Below, in pieces: positions 15,001-30,700 of a stretch of DNA of 64,000 nucleotides; the first letter of the stretch is position 1, and every line of letters begins with the position of its first letter. The stretch is from NCBI RefSeq assembly GCF_032854445.1, contig NC_088301.1, positions 59,532,512-59,596,511 of the forward strand. The letters are read 5' to 3'. The notes beneath the pieces were generated by a model, which saw nothing but the letters and a program-made list of their open reading frames with translations, had not been told where the DNA came from and did no database searches. The DNA is from Liolophura sinensis (Eukaryota; Mollusca; Polyplacophora; Chitonida; Chitonidae). Both the position numbers and the translations under genes were made by a program.

Positions 15001-18000
15001 ATTCATTTGACTGCTAGTTGTATGTGAAGGCAGTGACTTTTTAGCCACAATGAGTGCAGTACAAGGAGTGTTCCTCCAAGCCATGTACAAATCAACCACA
15101 TCACTGTCAAGTTCAATTCAATATCTCAATGAATCATACATTGCAAATCCATTCAACCAATATTTCAGCTAGTGGGAAAACAGAAACTTGTGCAGTTTTA
15201 TTCATGGGTATAAGACTGGGCAATTATAAAACCTGTACCACACCACTGATGCATCAAGATGTACAGGTTAAAATCACAGAATCTGTCAGACAGAAAAATG
15301 AAGAGTAAAAATTTAGGGTTATAACTGGTATTTGACCTAAAATTCAACAAAAATTTGTATGATATTTAAAGATTCCATCTCTGATTTGGCCTACCCTTGC
15401 TGTGATATGATTTATTGAGATTTCATTCGGGTTTCTCTCAGAACCTCTAGGATACTTCGCTATTTCAACAGCAGGTTATGGGAGGAGACTTGGCAGAGCT
15501 TTATATGCCATCATGAATGGTCAGTACTAGGACGACAGGGGTTCTGACAAGAGCTGAAGTTTGTGTACATACACTTCTGGAGAGCTGCTATTCCGCCTTG
15601 GGTGTTGAGAACAGTCAGGGCATAGTGTGGTGGCAGCGAGGCCTTACAGAGAGCTGTAATAAAGGCATCTCGTGGCGTGTTCAATGCCAATCTGCCACAG
15701 AGACTGGCAAAGATCTGCTGGGACTTGAGAATGGCTTCTGTGGCACTTTCATCAGTACTGAAACAAGATACACAGCCACCAATGATCAAAACATTTCCTG
15801 AATTATTTTTTTTTTTTTTCCACCATCACACACATAGAAGATAACCACTGAAAATAACACTATAACAATAGCAGGTGCTAGCCCTTAATTCTCTTCCTCT
15901 CTTTTACTCTAGACAAAGGGAAGTTACTCAGTGTTGACTTTTGTGGCAATCTCAGTACGGTTAATGTCCGTGATGAATAAAGTCTCTACATTAATGACAT
16001 TTCCCTAAGCGTAATTCAAACTCAGCTACATCTTATGCAGTTCATTGTTTTACAAAAATAACACATGTAGCTGGAAAAAATTGTTCTGTACAGTGGTGAA
16101 CATGCCACAAAATAGCTGAAATTGGAGTACTTGTAAATAAACCAGCTTTCAGATGGTAATCATAGTACATATATGTAACAATTAATTTGTCAATCTCTGG
16201 AAGCTCAATCCAACAATGTACACAGCTATCACATACACATGCTGACTCATTGTTTTTGTTTGATAAAGCAAACTTCACATCAAATCTAAACTTTCTAAAA
16301 CTGTAATAAAACAAATCTCTTCCACCGTTGATGTACTAGTAATACATACAATTTACTTGATGCGTATTTTAAACATATAATTATTTTCCTAACATCATAT
16401 CTCGCCAGAGTATCACTTTTATCCAAGAAGTAAACAAATTATTTCACTCACACAACACCAACTGATTTATGTCTGAGAGGAAAAGAGCCAATGCCCTGAT
16501 GAAGTGACAAATGTACTTGTCATTCAGCAGCAGCCTGGCAAATAGGTAGCAATAAATAGAACACTACTGAAGAACCTGTACTCTGCTTAAGGAGCAAATA
16601 CCTCAAACAACCGAACCAGAAAGAACAATGCTCTTGGGGTTTTTGTTTTAGCATCCATGATGGTCATTTCCTTGAAAATGGCTTGAATAACTTATAACAA
16701 CTCTAGAGCACGTCATAATCTGATTTATAAATACCAATCATTTATACATGTAATCCAGTAATTGTTTGTTGATGGTTTTAGGATATACCTGGCATCAAGT
16801 AGCAGAGATAAGGCGGCCAAGACTCCACACCAAGATGAGTTCACTAGCTCCTCATGGAACGCTTTGTCTACGCCTGAAAGAGAACAATATTCCAGGACTA
16901 AAACACACATCAAAATGTGTCACGCTAGTGTCAGCACTCTCAATGTTGCCAAATATTAAAATATTTAATTTTTTTTTTTACAATGTTATCCTGTATAATA
17001 TGATTTTCTACTGAAGGCTGAAAATAAATTAACAACTGCAGGAATTGAACTCATAACTTGTGTACATGTGTTCAAAGATAAATTCAGCACACTCCTTTTA
17101 CATATGGCTCAGGATTTTTTCCAATTAAGTCTGGGCCTACATGTACATGTAATTCTGAAACCAAGTGAAAAAATAAATCTCACAAATAACAATGTTTACC
17201 TTAAATTTTGTCATGCTAAGAGCATTTTATATAATCTTGAAATACACAGCACCAGAGTTGTCAGGTAACAGTGACAATTTGTACATGTAGTCATCTAAAA
17301 TGGGGTAGAACTGCTCAAGCCAAGTAAGTGTCTTGACAGAAAATCACTTACATTAACTCTCCTGAAGCCTAAAAGTGTCTAACCTGAAAAAAAATATGCT
17401 GACAAACAAAAAAGTTCTCGTTTTACCGGAAGATGGCTCTGACTGTTTTGCAGGCTTCTGCTCAGCATCTTTGGCAGGTGCCTCACCAGATTCTCCTTCT
17501 ATGAGCAACTGCACACTTTTAACCACATCCAGAAGACAGTAAAATGCCAGAGAAACTCCATACCCATCTGGGATGAGAGGGGAGTCAATCTTCTCCAGCA
17601 TGTCCAAGCTGGCAATGGGGAAGATAAAACACACAACAAAACATGCGGCTGAATTTGACCACAAATATTTGCCCACTTTTTTACGCAAATAAATGTCTTT
17701 AATATTATTATTGGTACTGAAATTTACATTTTTCCAGCAGGATAACATCCTACCTTCCAAACAAACCTCAATGCAGCTTTTAAAGACAAACAGAACTCTC
17801 AGACTCCTACAAAAAGAGTAACTTAGTTGTGGGGAAAATTTTAAATAGTTTACAGAATTTCGGATAAATGTTTATGCTGCCCTTAGATTAATTTGACATT
17901 TTTGACAAAACATTTACAAATGATACCAACAGATGTATTACAAAAGGACTAAATGACAAGATAAATAAAACCATGATTCATATCCACAATCAACAAAATA

Positions 18001-21000
18001 CCCCTAAAATTTGTGTATGTGTATTCATAATTTGCAACCATAATAAAAAACCTGTCCACGCAGACACAAATGACGAAAACAAAACTTAATATTGTAACAC
18101 TACATTGTAACAGATGAGTGTGACATCACATTTCTGCTAAGTACTTAAAATATTGTGGAATTTGGGGAACATACTGGGTTTTGTAAGGTTTTGAGTCCTC
18201 AAGTATCATGATTAGGACTCTTAAGAATAAAATATGTAATAAAATAAAAGTAATTTTCCAAAATACCACTCAAAAAGTTAATAATTTAAGCTAAAGGATT
18301 AAAAAAATACTCTCAAAATATTATCACTGTCACAAAGAATTAGAAAGATCAAACTTTAACAAATAAAATAGTGAGCTGCGGCAGAGGCTTTGTTTCTATT
18401 TTTCTTTACTTACTAGATGGATTTGGTTTGGCCCTGTGGAATCGCCATGGTGATGGGTATCCAGACCCCTCTGTACATGAAGGCGGGTTGTGGAGTGACC
18501 CCGCCCCCCACAGGTAAACCACCAACCAAAGCAGGGGGCGTGCCCTGAACGTCCGGGGATTTGTTAGCTGTAATGACAAGGGAAGAAAGCCCAGATAACT
18601 CCCCTGAGACAGCAATACACACTTGCACCGCTAACTGTCATCTAATTTTGATAAGTGTACTGGCCAGAAAACAAAATTTGATGGTAAAAAGATGGCATAC
18701 AAAATAAATATATTTATATATATTTGATGGAGGTTTCATGTCGTACTCAAGAATATTTCACTTATATTATGGCGTCCACCATTACTGCGGGAGGAAACCG
18801 GGCAGAGAATCTCTGTAGACTGCTGGCAGACCTTGTTTGATTTATTAATCTTCATTACCTAAATCAATCAGCATGAGGAAAGACAACTATAACAAGAGAA
18901 ATTATATCATGTTAGCAGATTTTCTCAACATGCACTGAAATAAACAGCTGGTGACTAGGTTACCCACACACTTGAAAGCTACCGTAAGGAGCAAAATTGT
19001 ACACATTTGCTGACAACAATAACACTGCCTGAGGCGAAATGTTTCTCATAAAAGGACTACGGAGGACCAAGCTAGGTGGTTGTAATAAATGTTGGATCAT
19101 TTTTACAGTCTTATATATAATGTGTTCGTCACAAGTAGGAAAGTTTATGATTTCCTTGTCAAAGTTTGGTGGTTTTGCCCCAGGCATAGCGGTTTCCTCC
19201 TCCCATAAAACTGACCACCATTGTACAAAAGAAAAATTCTTATGTAAGGCATTAAACAATAATCAAATAAATAAATAATGAGGAATATGACACTTGAAAA
19301 TGAAACTTTTAAAATGATGATTTGAAATTACTGTTACAATTTTTTTTCTAAGCTGTGCAGTACAGCAGTGGGTTTTCACATAGCCTGAGAAAACCAATTT
19401 TTTTTCACAACCAGTATGAAATATGAGAAGATAAAATCTCTCATCTCTGCAAACTGGGGTTTACTGGCTTCCAAGCCAGAGTGACTACTGCTCTTTTCAA
19501 ATAGGTAAATAGTATGTTGCCAGTTTATCCACAAATCTAAGGAATACACCCTAGTCTAGGAATACACTAGACAGCTTAGGTCTGAATTACTTTTTATGGT
19601 TAAGTTTTTTCATTTGTCATACAACTCTCACAGGCACATCCTGCTTATGGCGCCAGATGTGTAGGGTTAAGTAGGCCCTTAGCCATAAATTCAAAAACAA
19701 ATTAAACCCTCAAATATATGCAGCAAATCTCTATAATTTTGACTGCAGATTCTGTTCTGTGGTAATTCAGTTTAAACTAAACTTAACAGTTTTAGCATTC
19801 AACTTTTTGATGACAAAAATTCCTTGATGAAAACAGGCGCTTCTGTCTACCTGTAATTCCAATAGCTAAATTCTATGCCAGGGTTCGAAATTACATCTGA
19901 GTTCTCTGAAATGTCGGTCAAAAAAATGGTCTTGTCCGTCAAAATTTATGTGCAGCATGGACAATTGTCTGGTTGAATATTTGGCGATGGAAATCTGCAC
20001 ATACATGAAATTTTGCTACTTTGATCAATTTCCCAAACTGGCACCTTTAATTCATAAGAAAACGTAACTTACTTCAACATATCGCTTTGTTGGAAAATCC
20101 CATTTCCATAAAATGTACCAGGCTTCCTCTAGAATACTTTACTTGCTTCAAAAATACATTACCTTATTGTGGCTTTTCATTGAGCCAAGACATGCAAGGC
20201 GCATATTAAGAGGTGAAGTTCACAGCAACTCTAGGAATATGGTCGTTGTTGGCAGCAAAATAAAAAACACTGATTGCTCAAAATGACAGACATACTTAAA
20301 TCCGGGTTTACCAAGCAATTGACTACTGGATCAATAGCTGACCCAAAGATGAAGCTAATAAATCAACAATGTCATCTATACGATGATACTTCAAAGAAGA
20401 TTGGAAGCGATGTATAAGCTGCTGGTAGACAAACAATTCCTCCTGGCTCTGATAAAAAAGCATTGTAACCATTCAGTCACACATAATTCAGCCCATTTCG
20501 TGAATTTTATGGGTCAGAGTGACATTTTATGTGTCTGTATGATATTTAAGACTATACATAGGCTCAAGGAACACTGAAAAAAACACTGAAAACAAATCAG
20601 AACTGAGCTCTATACAGGGCTGTAATGTTAAATGAATGGTGCACATGAAGGACCATGTACTTTTATTTATCAGTGTGTTTAATCTTACAGTGATAATAGG
20701 CCCACAGTTCAGAGTGGAGAAATTTTGTCCTGTGAGTTGCAATAATGTGAGGTAACTTTTAGGGATCAACAGGACAATTGTCCTGCTCACTTAACTTCTA
20801 ATTTCTATACCTGTATGCATCAAGACCGAACTGGCACCTTCATATGCAACGCAACCTTATTTATTTATTTGATGGGTGCTAAACCCACGATCATCCGCAG
20901 GTTACTGCCAGACCTTCCCACATATGACAGGACCTTACCAGACTCTAATCTGCAGGGTGGGAATAATTTTTTGGGTCATAGGAGGCACTTTGAAAGGTTG

Positions 21001-24000
21001 AAAGGGCAAATTTTGACAATTTTGGTAAAAGAGTACTTTGGGTAAGCATTCTAAAGGGCTGCGTGCCTGAATTTCAGACCTAATATTAACCTAGATTATG
21101 CCTTGCTTACTGAAATACGCCATGCAGTCTCCAGATATTTTGCAGACAACTTGATGAATAACAAATTTCCCAGGTGTGCAGGTGGATTAGAATGTTACCT
21201 TGAGCTGTTGGTCCACCTGGAGAGTTCATGAACTGTGACTGTATGAAAGAGCCTAACACATTCACCATGTCCCGAAATATCTTTGTGGAATGAGGTTTCA
21301 TATCATAACTTTGACAGAAAGACCTGAAAATCACAAAACAGACAAACTATTAATGGAGTATAACAAAATTTGCAATATTCTTAAACTTGGAAGTCAGTTT
21401 GATTCATTTTTGTAACTAGCTGTTAATCACTCTCATATACAGGTATGTTTAAGTACAGTACCTTATTAGTGATTGGGTCAACCTGTTATTTGAGGAGATG
21501 AGATAATCAACATATTAAATGAAAATTCTTTGGTCATAAAGGTTACACAAATAAAAATAATATGTAAATTTATTAAATATTTTCAGCCCAATACAATAGT
21601 TCAAGAAGTTCTCGGAACAAAAGTTCAGCTTTTCTAATATTCATTAAACTTCACTTCAGGACACATCATTGGCTGAAACAAATGGTACATTAATGTTACT
21701 TGACTAGCCCTCCCAAATGATCAATTGCATGTTCCATTGTTAGTGTTACAGAACAAGGCAGATCAAAGAAACCACAAACCACTAGTGATCAGGTTAAATG
21801 CAATACAAATCTTGTGTGTCATCTATGGTCATGTGCTGTGTGTTGTGTGAATAGAGTAGAGAGAGCAAAGCTTCCACTGTGAGGAGTATAAGGTTGAAGA
21901 GTTACCTCAACAATTCCGGCTGAACACACAGTTTATGAATGACTTCTAAAGCTAGACACCTCTGCCACAGAGGCTTCTCTGGATCCATGAATTTCACAAG
22001 CAAGGACAGGAAAATTTCACACTCAGTCACCTGAAACAGAAGAATACAAATCTTTGAGTGTAATCTAACGTAGTGACATGTTTATGTATCTGAGTTACTT
22101 TGTCATCGACATATTTATAAGAATACACCTGCAGCTTTCATCACATCATACTGTAAGGTTATTGCACAGACTGAGCCGAAAGGTCCACAAACAGTCCAAA
22201 CAGTCCTCAGCCTTTTGATACTACCAAGCACCCAACATGTGTGGCACTAAGCTGTACCATGCAGCTACTACACAGTAATATGTTGCTCACAATCACAGTC
22301 CTAATGCACTGACACATGGTACCATGTGGCTGCATACAAAGTACCATGTGGCTGCCACACACTACCAAGTGGCTGAAACCAGAAAATACCACACACTACC
22401 ATGTGGCTGCACATAAAGTACCATATTTACGCCACATTCACAAAACTTTGTAAATCAATGCCTCATGGCTGTATGACATAGATTTACCACTGTACCACAG
22501 AGGCCACACAGTACCATACAGAGGCCACACAGTACCATTCAGAGGCCACATAGTACCAGTCAGAGGTCACACAGTACAATGCAGAGGCCACACAGTATAA
22601 TGCAGAGGCCCCACAGTACCACATAGGCCACAATGTACCATACAGAGGCCACACAGTGCCACAGAGGTCACACAGTGCCATTCAGAGGCCACACAGTACC
22701 ATACAAAGGCCACACAGTGCCATTCAGAGGCCAAACAGTGCCATTCAGAGGCCAAACAGTACAATGCAGAGGCCACACAGTACCACATAGGCCAAACAGT
22801 ACCACAGAGGCCACAATGTACCATACACAGGCCACACAGTACCACAGAGGCCACACAGTACCATACAGAGGCCACAAAGTGCCATTCAGAGGTCATACAG
22901 TACAATACAGAGGCCACACAGTACAATGCAGAGGCCACACAGTACCATAAAGGCCACACAGTACCACATGTTGCACATTACCATAGATGCCACACAATCA
23001 CATACCCAGGCTACACAGTACCGTACAGAGGCCACACAGTACTTTGTGGCTGCCACACAGTACCATGTGCCACACATTACCATACAGATGATACACAGTA
23101 CCGTAAGAGGCCACACAGCACCATACAGAGGACACACAGTACCACACAGAGGTCACACAGTATCATAAGAGGCCACACAATATCATACAACGGTCACACA
23201 GTGCCATGTGGCTGCCACATGTTACCATCTAGAGGCCACACATTACAAACCTGAGGACATACAGTACCATACAGAGGCCATACAGTACCATACCGAGGCC
23301 ACACAGTACCATATAGTACCATACAGAGGCCATACAGTACAACAAGATTTATTACTTCATGCAGCTATTGACTGTGCTGTACCAATATGAAATTCCACAA
23401 TATTGAGTACTGCCAGTTTTCTTAACCATTCTGCAAAGTGCTGCACAGGTCAAATACATCGACTTCTTCATCATATACATTGTACATCTGCATCTACTTC
23501 TTAATTTGACTGCCGTTACATGATACTAAATATCAAGTGTTGCACTCATATGATGGCTCTTAGATTTCCATGAGAAGGCAGAGACCGGCAATGAAAATCG
23601 TCCTACAGTATAGCTACAAGCTATAGCCAGTAGACTGGGAGGATGAAAATGTGACTTACACAAAACATCTGTATTCCATACATGAGTCACAAGTAACCAG
23701 TAATAAATACTTACCAATAATTTGTAATAATTGTTGATCAGAACACACACGATCCTTAACAGGCGCATAACGATAGGGAAAAATGGCTTCTCTATTGGGG
23801 TAGGAGATGGGGGAGCAGGCAATCCCTGACGATATTTTATACTTGGTGAAAAGAGCTTGATCACCAGGGGACAGACACGCTCCTTTAGCAGAAAACTAAA
23901 CTCTGGATGCTGAAATAGAAAAATCGCCAATATATTTGTAATAGCCAGAGTGTTTCAGTTAACAATTAATGGCAATGTGGTAGTTGAATCTATTTTTGCT

Positions 24001-27000
24001 CTCACTCAAAAAGCACATTTTTTAAGGAAATAAAAGTGATCAAATATTTCTTTTGGTGCTGAAACTTACATTTTTAAGTGGAATATCATCCCACCTTCTA
24101 CACAAACCACAAGACACTTTTTTGAGTTCAAAAGAACTCTCAGAATCTGGAAAAATGAGTAACTTTGCTTTCATGAATAAAGTTTTCAGTCATTAAGAGT
24201 GTCGGAAAAAAGTACACACTTTGAGAAAAGTTTCAGAAAATGTCGTGAGGACAGATTCCAAGAGCTCCAAGCCGAAGGTCCTGGTCATCTCTGTCATGCC
24301 CACAAGCCAATATGGCTGGTCAGCATTCACCAACTGGCACAGGTCCTACAACATTGATACAATGGATTAGTGCAGGATTAACACATTAATGCAACGCTAA
24401 CAAGCGCAAATGGCCCACTAATGACATTCATTATGAGTGTATCTAATTATCTATGAATCGATTAGTGATTCATTAAATAAGCATATATTACTTTACCAAT
24501 CAATGGCTAAGTATTCACAGTGATGAAATTGCCCAAAAAATATAATGTACTGATAAAAACAAACATTAAACAGTATAAAGAAGGACCTTATTAACAGTTA
24601 CCTGGAATAAGAGAAAAGCATCTCCTGCACAAGGTCTGAGAGACTTGGGTGGTGACTTACTGCCTGCTTTGAGTTCTTCAGTAGAAACTGTTTCTAATGG
24701 CTCTGAAACAACAATCACCAATGACTCAAGTTTCCTTCGATGGCTTTTGTTAGAGGTATAGACAGAAAGTTAGCAGGGTATAAAGCAGAAACTGGTTTAT
24801 TTATGAATGACAACTTTTGGTCACAAAAAGCACAAGCCTTGAACAAAAGGTTTGTGGGGTTTGTAAACTGGGTAGAACCATGGCAGTGCTCAGGTTTGTG
24901 GGGATTGTAAACTGGGTAGAACCATGTCAGTGCTCAGGTTTGTGGGGATTGTAAACTGGGTAGAACCATGGCAGTGCTCAGGTTTGTGGGGTTTGTAAAC
25001 TGGATAGAACCATGTCAGTGCTCAGGTTTGTGGGGATTGTAAACTGGGTAGAACCATGGCAGTGCTCAGGTTTGTGGGGTTTGTAAACTGGATAGAACCA
25101 TGGCAGTGCTCAGGTTTGTGGGGATTGTAAACTGGGTAGAACCATGGCAGTGCTCATGTTTGTGGGGATTGTAAACTGGGTAGAACCATGTCAGTGCTCA
25201 GGTTTGTGGGGATTGTAAACTGGGTAGAACCATGTCAGTGCTCAGGTTTGTGGGGATTGTAAACTGGGTAGAACCATGTCAGTGCTCAGGTTTGTGGGGA
25301 TTGTAAACTGGGTAGAACCATGGCAGTGCTCAGGTTTGTGGGGTTTGTAAACTGGATAGAACCATGTCAGTGCTCAGGTTTGTGGGGATTGTAAACTGGG
25401 TAGAACCATGGCAGTGCTCAGGTTTGTGGGGATTGTAAACTGGGTAGAACCATGGCAGTGCTCATGTTTGTGGGGATTGTAAACTGGATAGAACCATGTC
25501 AGTGCTCAGGTTTGTGGGGATTGTAAACTGGGTAGAACCATGGCAGTGCTCAGGTTTGTGGGGATTGTAAACTGGGTAGAACCATGTCAGTGCTCAGGTT
25601 TGTGGGGATTGTAAACTGGGTAGAACCATGTCAGTGCTCAGGTTTGTGGGGATTGTAAACTGGGTAGAACCATGTCAGTGCTCAGGTTTGTGGGGATTGT
25701 AAACTGGGTAGAACCATGGCAGTGCTCACGTTTGTTGGTCTGAGCTCACACTGTCCAGGCCATGTGGTCAGTTTGTGGGAGTTAACCTGAAAATGCAGTT
25801 CCGCTGGTCAAGGTTTGGTTGTCTAAGCTCACAATGCCCAAGGCCATGTGGTCAGTTGAGAGTTGACCTGAAAACACAGCCTCACTGGTCAAGGTTTGGT
25901 GGTCTGAGCTCACACTGTTCAGACCATGTGGTCAGTTTGTGGGAGTTGACCTGAACACACAGCCTCATTGGTCAAGGTTTGGTGGTCTGAGCTCACACTG
26001 TTCAGACCATGTGGTCAGTTTGTGGGAGTTGACCTGAACATAGCCTCACTGGTCAAGGTTTGGTTGTCTAAGCTCACACTGTTCAGACCATGTGGTCAGT
26101 TTGTGGGAGTTGACCTGAACACAGCCTCACTGGTCACGGTTTGGTTGTCTACGTTCACACTGTCCAAGGCCATGTGGTCAGTTTGTGGGAGTTAACCTGA
26201 ACACAGCCTCACTGGTCAAGGTTTGGTGGTCTGAGCTCACACTATTCAGATCATGTGGTCAGTTTGTGGGAGCTGACCTGAACACAGCCTCACTGGTCAA
26301 GGTTTGGTGGTCTGAGCTCACACTGTTCAGACCATGTGGTCAGTTTGTGGGAGTTGACCTGAAAACACAGCCTCACTGGCCAAGGTTTGGTGGTCTGAGC
26401 TCACACTGTCCAGACCATGAGGTCAGTTTGTAGGAGTTGACCTGAACACACAGCCTCACTGGTCAAGGTTTGGTGGTCTGAGCTCAAACTGTCCAAGGCC
26501 ATGTGGTCAGTTTGGGGGAGTTGAGCCTATTTGGTCTGAGAGGAGCCATGTTACATGTTTTGGCTTTGAAATACACCTACACCATACTATAAACTAATAT
26601 GTTCAATCAACATTTAATTTCTCGAAGAAAAGTTGATTAATGACTCCAAACCCACAGGACATGTTTCCTTACCTTGTGATGGCACCTTATCCTCTGCCAA
26701 GACTCTCTCAAAAACAACACTGACCAAATGTTTGATTGTTGCAGCAGCTGTATTGATGGTTGTGCTGTCTTTAGTAAAATGAAGACGAAAACACAAAACT
26801 AATGCCTGAAAAAGGAATTAAAACATTAATAGACTTTTAAATACAGTTTGATGTCTGTTAACAAAATTTGAATGTGATTGAATGGCCATGGATGTGGGTT
26901 ACTCTCAGGCTCTTCCTGGCTTCATCACACCATAATGCTGGCCGTTGTCATTTATTATGTGAAATATTATTGACCATGGTGTAAAACACCAATCAAATAT

Positions 27001-27763
27001 ATGAATGGCCAATGATGTGCTCTGTAAATGACTTAATTGCATATTCTTCTTTCTGTAGGAATCTGCAGATGAAGGTTTCTTTTATTTACTGTCGAATGAC
27101 ATTCTCTATAATTTTTCATTAAGATGATGGCGGTCAATTTTAAAGACAGAGGATGCAGAATTCTCTCGTATACACCACCTCCAAAACATCTGCAAATCCC
27201 CTGTCAATGGCTGGATTTGAACCCATACCTTGTTCGTCCTAGCAGTCAAAGTTTGTGGTCAACCTAAATTATGTAGTTGGCTTATGTGCTAATAAATGAC
27301 TCTTACCCTTGCCAAAGATTCATGTTGAACTACAGAGTTCGTAGTGATCAGCAAAATGGCAGTCTGTAAAAGTCTCAGCTCTTCTAGACTGGCCTCCATT
27401 AGTTGCCATAGCATACTGATAATGCTGTTGGCTGCAGTCTAAAGGGAAAAAAGTTATTAAAAATCATTTATAAATTTTTTTTTTACTTAGTCCAGCAGAA
27501 TAGATGTGTATGTACATGTACACACTATCTATTGCTTGGCACACAAAATCATGCAGAAGATTAGCTACATTAAGGGCCACTTTGATAATATTATCAATGA
27601 TTAAGGTGTTGATCAATGAGCAAGGCCACTGTCATTACTGTAGCATTAACACACTCATTCTGACTACAGCTACATAAGAAACCCATGAATACTATTACAT
27701 TACATTTAGGTTATGTAACACACACAAAATGAGGTGTAATCAAGAGGTACAGGTACAAGTAAA

Positions 27764-27794
<31 letters not shown>

Positions 27795-30700
27795 GATTGG
27801 TGTTTTACGCCGTACTCAAGAATATTTCACTTATACGACGGCGGCCAGCATTATGGTGGGTGGAAACCGGGCACAGCCCGGGGGAAACCCACGACCATCC
27901 GCAGGTTGCTGGCAGACCTTCCCACTTAAGGGCGGAGAGGAAGCCAGCATGAGCTGGACTTGAACTCACAGCGACCGCATTGGTGAGAGGCTACTGGGTC
28001 ATTACGCTGCGCTAGCGCGCTAACCGACTGAGCCACGGAGGCCCCCAAGTAAAAAGACTACCCCTGCACACTTCTCTAAAAAGAAATAATAAAAAGCCAC
28101 TCACAACAGACACAGACTCATGTGAGATCAATCGCTGAACAGCTACGAGACAAACATGTACAAGCCGTGGGTTTTTTGTCTCACATCCCAGCACCAAAGG
28201 ATGTACCAAGTCACTGCTTATCGACAACAGGCCTAGGTTGAAAACACACAGATTTATCATCACTAGATTACTGATAAATCACTTTAATGGCTATCATTTG
28301 ACTAAATTAAAAATACTTCCACCATCATCTGAAAGTTTTACTTTTAAACTTAGCAACTTTCAGTAATGCCTGTATTATTAGCAAAGGCCAGAAAATCACA
28401 CTTTACTTCATACTGAGAGTGACATTCCACTGCTACCTTAACGGCTTCCCCTGAAATTACACTGAAAAATACTACTGCCAACCCTCACAAATTAATCTGA
28501 AAACAAGTTACAAGTCAATAAACAAGATATTGGTATACTGAGCAATTTACTACTGGGTAAGGACAAAAATGTTTACCAGTACCCTTCTTCAAACTTTTCG
28601 CATATGAAAGAGTGCAATTTATGCACATTTATAATTAGATTTTGGAGAAAAAATTACACTGGTTGTGCTCACCAAGTTCAGGACTTCACAGAAGGTATAC
28701 ATTTATCAGACTGCACAAAATAATGCCCTCAGAATAGGCTTGAATAAATATTTTGAAAACATGCGAAAAGGTTGAAGAATTACAGTACCACAATACATTG
28801 ACATATCATTTTATATTATTCTTATCTGCTGTACCCTCCACAGCTGACCGGGTTAAATAGCCAGAAGTATTCAAAGATATAAAATATATAAATAATCGGA
28901 ATCTAAATCAATAAGAATCTGAAATTAATCATTTTACTAAATAAATGTTTGAACAAATATCTAAACATTAATGTTTTCTTTGTCCCTTTTGTTATCTGAA
29001 AATATCTTTACCTGAGATGATATCCCGATCATTACTTTCAGGAACTGTCCTGATTTTCAACAAGGCTGATTCTGCTGCCTGCAACATAATTTGAAATATA
29101 AGTCATCGTACTACAAGTTTTGTTCCATTATTTTTATTAGATAACTAAAAACTAGGTTATGTAATATGTCACAAAAATATTGCCCTACTTTAAAAGGTTG
29201 TTTAATGAATTAAATGAAAAAAATTTCAACCAAAGGATAAACCTAGCAGAATAATACATGACTGATATGAACGTAAAATACAAACAATTGTGAGCCAACT
29301 AGCATTAACCTACAAATAAATCTTTTATGGGTGTTTTCATACTGTAATTAAGAATATTTGACTTATTTATAAATGATGTTGGTCAGCCTTATGACTGGGG
29401 GAAACTTGTAGTACCTGGGGAAACCCCCAGCACCTAGCCTGGTGCCTGACTAGCATTCAGATATAAAGTTACAACCAAGCCGTTGTACTTGTCATGGACT
29501 AGCCGCCGCCTTTCTGCACAACAATTTGGTCACAGTAATGTGGTCACAGCAGGCATAGTTGACGATATATGTCAAAGGTAGAAACCAAGATTAACCTTGG
29601 TCTGTTGTCTGCAATAAAATTCCGTACTGCCAACCAAACTGATATTCTTTTTAATTTTACAAATTCCCTTCATTTGATTTTACATATGAAAATCAATAGT
29701 GAAATTCTAGGTTAGTTCACTTCATTTTCACATGTGAAAAGAAGAGCTGTAATGATGCGAACCGCAGACACACGTATGTGTTTTTACAACTGACAATGTC
29801 AAAGTTTATCTGTCATATAAAATGCACCTAACCGATGCAGTATACCAGATCCTGAAGTCTGTCAAGTACAACAACCTGGATGAGACTGCTGGGATAGCAA
29901 TGATACCATGGAGAGTCATTGAGCAATGAATGCTTTTATGACAATAAGAATTTTGCTCTTTCATTCTAACACAATATTCCTGCAGCAATTGCTCAGATTA
30001 CATTTTTTGGAAAATGTCAAACATTTCAAATCTGAACTAGCGTGCTGTGAGTAATTTATTTCCCTGAATCATACTTGTGAATCTTCCAGTTTGAAGTGTT
30101 ATGGTTGGACACCTTGGAATGTAATTGATAAAAACCAACTAACTTACAGCTCCAGCATTCCCCTCCTCTCACTTCAGTTGGGCCATTTGGGTATCAAGTG
30201 GCAGTTTGTGCAGTTTACGTTCACTGAAGACCACTCATATTCCACCAATATGGTGTCCATACCTATCATACATTTGTCAGTAACTTGGTACACTGGTTTC
30301 CTTCACCCACAAAAATGAACGCCAAAGTACACCTGAACAATTCTTGAATATGGCGTTCAGCAACAATAAAGTAAAACAAATTAAAAAGACTGAGATAGCC
30401 CTGACATTAGGTTTGGCATAAGTTTGTTTCATTTCAAAACCTGACACAGCTGCTGAGGCAGCTTGTCACAGCATTTGAGACAAAAATTATCTTCAAATGC
30501 GTCTCCGCAACCTTAAGTTAGCACACACTCATGTTCCTTAGTTTTTCATCTGTTCATTTTTCCCAAGCACAATGTTGATCAGTAATTTCTCAGGCTAGGT
30601 GGGCCTTAGATTCTTTGCTCAAAACCACCCGCTGAACTGAAAGTCGCAACATACTTGAAAAGGACGTGTAACTGTGTTATGTCTTAAATGGAGCTGACTC

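Noticed and set aside
22488-23345. CRISPR-like array
   Set aside because: Units are contiguous 21-bp tandem repeats with no unique spacers, inside an animal intron.
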